Shown here one piece after another: positions 6,875 through 8,582 of a DNA stretch of 8,582 nucleotides (its first letter is position 1; every line of letters starts with the position of its first letter). Below the pieces are notes generated by a model, which worked only from the letters and a program-made list of their open reading frames with translations, was not told where the DNA came from and did not search any database. Source of the DNA: Caldifarciminota bacterium (GTDB lineage: Bacteria > Hydrothermota > Hydrothermia > B15-G9); NCBI GenBank assembly GCA_027064565.1, contig JAMOPK010000325.1, positions 1-8,582 of the forward strand, given 5' to 3'. The position numbers were made by a program, and so were the translations under genes.

Positions 6875-7546
6875 TCACCCGGACGGCTCTATCACCGGAT
6901 AAAGCGATGTGAGTTCCTCTATCCGTTTGATTTCCTCCTCCGAAAACGGCTGGAGCACGAACTCGATCCCTGCCTTCGAGAACTCATTCCTGATGGCATC
7001 CGCCAGCACCCTGCGGTCAAGCTCGAAGAACTGGATGGAACCCTGTTCGAGAAATGCGTTTTTGCGCCTCACCTGTGCCGCACCGACGATTTTTCTGCCT
7101 TCCAGTGTGATCTCATAACGGGTCGTCGAGTCGAAACAGAGTTCCGTGTGTCCCGCTGTGCTACCCTGCGACAGCCGGGCGTTGAAACCATGTTCTCTCA
7201 GGGCATCCACGATGAACGTGGCGATCTTGCGGTAGGTCTCAAAGATGGAGCCGGCAAAATAGCCCGCGGTATGGTCGCCAACGACTGAATAAACGAGATC
7301 GCCGTTGTGCAACACCGCACGGCCCCCGGTTGGCCTCCTGACCGCCGGGAATTTCTTGAAGATGCCCGGCACACGCTTTTGGTGATAGCCCAGAGTCACG
7401 GAAACCGGTTTGAAGCCGTAAAAGCGCAGTGACGGTAACCCTCTCCCTTCCATGAATTCCCTGAACAGGAACTCATCGGCCGCCATATTCCAATCCGGCG
7501 GATACTCGCCAAACGGGACAAGCCTCATCTTCATCGTTTTTGTCAT
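6875..7546 (-). CDS. LipM-like octanoyl-[GcvH/ACP] transferase (lipoate-protein ligase A/BPL superfamily)
   Basis: The product is 223 residues from the ATG at 7546. Superfamily motifs are 'WNMAADEF' (19-26), 'RFYGFKPVSVTLGYHQ' (41-56), 'RRPTGGRAVLHNGDLVYSVV' (70-89) and 'EGRKIVGAAQVRRKNAFLEQGSI' (149-171, with catalytic-site K152). 'ELCFDSTTRYEI' places C137 where Bacillus LipM has its nucleophilic Cys ('CFDAPSWYEL'), which points to an acyltransferase that uses octanoyl-ACP rather than an ATP-dependent ligase. The protein is shorter at the C-terminus than LipM (about 278 residues) and lacks the accessory domain of LplA. Start choice is uncertain: ATGs at 7546, 7534 and 7528 are in frame and none has a Shine-Dalgarno sequence. 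A promoter just upstream would place the transcript start almost at 7546. Lipoate ligase or LipL-like amidotransferase remain alternatives. Confidence 0.82.
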   Translation of the reverse strand: MTKTMKMRLVPFGEYPPDWNMAADEFLFREFMEGRGLPSLRFYGFKPVSVTLGYHQKRVPGIFKKFPAVRRPTGGRAVLHNGDLVYSVVGDHTAGYFAGSIFETYRKIATFIVDALREHGFNARLSQGSTAGHTELCFDSTTRYEITLEGRKIVGAAQVRRKNAFLEQGSIQFFELDRRVLADAIRNEFSKAGIEFVLQPFSEEEIKRIEELTSLYPVIEPSG

Positions 7547-7554
7547 GGTCGAGT

Positions 7555-7583
7555 AGTTTAACAGGACGCACAGGGTCAATCAA
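7555..7583 (-). promoter_or_regulatory. Predicted promoter of the lipM-like gene, giving a near-leaderless mRNA
   Basis: On the minus strand, TTGATT (7578-7583) and TAAACT (7555-7560) are separated by exactly 17 bp, with 4/6 matches in each box. Transcription would begin near 7548, only one to three bases before the ATG at 7546. This fits with the absence of any ribosome-binding site in front of the three candidate ATGs. The box matches are moderate, so this is a suggestion. Confidence 0.4.
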
Positions 7584-7830
7584 CTTGTTGAAATCGATTC
7601 GAGACTGACCAGTTGTTGGGCGAGAGGCCCGCCCGTCTTCGATCTATCCCTGATGGGCAAAGGAGACACGGGGGACTGTTTCCGGACGTCAGATGGTCAG
7701 TGAAAAAGTCACCCTGAGATTCCGATTAAGACTTTAGTGACACATTCTGGCCGATTCGGCCGCTCCCATCCACTGCCATTCTGAAGGTCTTAAAACCGCT
7801 GATTCGCCGATGCCACAATGTTTTCGCTGC
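7584..7830. other. Non-coding divergent region between lipM-like and tdh, with several inverted repeats
   Basis: No credible gene lies here. The region separates two outward-facing promoters. It holds a GC-rich hairpin GGGCG-N7-CGCCC (7618-7634), an imperfect hairpin at 7697-7717 (TCAG+TGA pairing with TCA+CTGA around AAAAG), and competing arms AAAGTC/GACTTT (7705-7710 and 7730-7735) and GTCAC/GTGAC (7708-7712 and 7737-7741). It also holds a perfect palindrome GGCCGA-t-TCGGCC (7749-7761). None is followed by a T tract, so they are not intrinsic terminators. They could be protein-binding sites, but I recognise no regulator. Confidence 0.5.
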
Positions 7831-7860
7831 TTGACTTCTAAGATTTTTCGGGTTTATCAT
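7831..7860 (+). promoter_or_regulatory. Predicted sigma70-type promoter of tdh
   Basis: TTGACT (7831-7836, 5/6) and TATCAT (7855-7860, 5/6) are separated by 18 bp, the same spacing as the predicted hypC promoter. The start of transcription would be near 7867, giving a leader of about 20 nt with AAGGAGG (7872-7878) for ribosome binding. Confidence 0.6.
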
Positions 7861-7885
7861 TCATCGCAAAGAAGGAGGTTCAAAA

Positions 7886-8582
7886 TTGGAGACTATGAAA
7901 GCCATCCTCAAGGCTGTTCCCGGCCCCGGTGCATCCCTGGACGAAGTTCCGCTCCCGAAAGTTGGCCCGCACGACGTTCTTGTAAAGATCAAGGCCGTTG
8001 GGATATGCGGGACGGACGTCCATATCTATAAATGGGACGAGTGGGCTGCACGGACGATAAAACCTCCGCGTATTTTTGGACATGAATTTGTTGGCGAGGT
8101 GGTGGAGGTTGGCAGGGATGTATCCATGGTGAAGCCGGGGGATTATGTCTCCGCTGAGACACATATTGCATGTGGTAAATGTTACTATTGCCGCACGGGT
8201 CAGAAACACATTTGCCAGAACGTCAAAATCCTTGGTGTTGACGTTGATGGCGCTTATGCCGATTACATCGCTATCCCTGAGGAAAACGCGTGGATAACTG
8301 ACAGGACCATCCCGCCTGAGGTCGCCGCCATTCAGGAACCCTTTGGCAATGCGGTTCACGCCACCCTTGCGACCGACCTTGCCGGAAAGACCGTCGCCAT
8401 TTTTGGCCTCGGTCCCATTGGACTTATGTCCATCGGCGTTGCGAGGGCGGCAGGCGCTTCCAGAATCTTTGCCATAGAACCCAGCGATTACCGACGCTCC
8501 TTTGCCGAGAAGATGGGAGCGGATTTCGCAATCAACCCGCTGGACACCGATGTCGTGGAGTTCATTATGGACAACACGCGTG
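7886..8582 (+). CDS. tdh: Zinc-dependent L-threonine 3-dehydrogenase, 5' part (runs off the right edge)
   Basis: About 232 codons of some 345 are present, with no stop before the edge. Residues are numbered from the internal ATG at 7895. C38, T40 and H43 in 'GICGTDVHIY', plus H63 and E64 in 'FGHEFVGEVVEVG', form the catalytic zinc site. C93, C96, C99 and C107 bind the structural zinc. 'GLGPIGLM' (171-178) is the Rossmann NAD motif and 'EPFGNAVH' (148-155) is typical of threonine dehydrogenase. The enzyme oxidises L-threonine to 2-amino-3-ketobutyrate. 'AIEPSDYRRSFAEKMGADFAINP' resembles the Pyrococcus enzyme more than that of E. coli. The ribosome-binding site AAGGAGG is 7 nt from TTG 7886 but 16 nt from ATG 7895, so TTG is preferred; starting at the ATG would match the E. 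coli N-terminus. Another medium-chain polyol dehydrogenase is a less likely identity. Confidence 0.88.
   Translation, partial: METMKAILKAVPGPGASLDEVPLPKVGPHDVLVKIKAVGICGTDVHIYKWDEWAARTIKPPRIFGHEFVGEVVEVGRDVSMVKPGDYVSAETHIACGKCYYCRTGQKHICQNVKILGVDVDGAYADYIAIPEENAWITDRTIPPEVAAIQEPFGNAVHATLATDLAGKTVAIFGLGPIGLMSIGVARAAGASRIFAIEPSDYRRSFAEKMGADFAINPLDTDVVEFIMDNTR

Noticed and set aside
7547..7579. TTG at 7579 as the start of the lipM-like gene
   Set aside because: The added 11 residues have no family counterpart, there is no ribosome-binding site, and the predicted promoter overlaps this stretch.
7618..7634. GC-rich hairpin considered as an intrinsic terminator
   Set aside because: No T tract follows on either strand, and the flanking genes are transcribed away from it.
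7880..8359. A 159-codon open frame on the minus strand
   Set aside because: It is antisense to tdh, whose zinc and NAD motifs make the plus-strand reading certain.

Overview
The window reads as bacterial chromosome. Support for this comes from strong Shine-Dalgarno sequences (GGGAGG, GGAGG, AAGGAGG), sigma70-type promoters, a periplasmic adaptor of a tripartite or MacAB-type exporter, and a LipM-type octanoyltransferase. The exporter adaptor and the [NiFe]-hydrogenase maturation genes fit a probably anaerobic or facultative organism with a Gram-negative-like envelope. The threonine dehydrogenase at the right edge resembles the form known from Pyrococcus and some thermophilic bacteria. I cannot assign a phylum from the sequence alone. 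There are no mobile elements, CRISPR arrays, rRNA or tRNA genes.

Layout. (1) Positions 1-4307, minus strand: a tightly packed operon read right to left. Its order is yjbQ-like protein, zinc-type M16 peptidase subunit, non-catalytic M16 partner subunit, HlyD/MacA-like adaptor, and the first 33 codons of an ABC ATPase that leaves the window on the left. The junctions are a 1-nt overlap, a 4-nt ATGA overlap, a 3-nt gap and a 23-nt overlap, so co-transcription and translational coupling are likely. (2) 4308-4528: a divergent control region with a good promoter for the hyp operon and a 20-bp imperfect dyad lying across its -10 and start point. (3) 4529-6874, plus strand: hypC-hypD-hypE, overlapping genes for assembling and cyanating the Fe(CN)2CO centre of [NiFe]-hydrogenase. 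(4) 6875-7546, minus strand: a LipM-like octanoyltransferase whose stop codon abuts the hypE stop with no spacer. (5) 7547-7885: a second divergent control region with promoters in both directions and several inverted repeats. (6) 7886-8582, plus strand: a 5' segment of a zinc-dependent L-threonine 3-dehydrogenase, cut by the window edge.

How the genes relate. HypC and HypD form the scaffold complex on which HypE (with HypF, not seen here) converts carbamoyl groups to cyanide ligands. hypA, hypB, hypF and the hydrogenase itself must be elsewhere. The two M16 proteins split the two halves of an M16B active site between them: HxxEH in one and the Arg/Tyr pair in the other. They should work as a heterodimer. 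Their coupling to an exporter is the most suggestive context in the window, since it could be a peptide-processing and export module, but no precursor peptide is visible. Lipoyl assembly and threonine catabolism (toward glycine) are both linked to the glycine cleavage system, which may explain why lipM and tdh are neighbours; that is inference.
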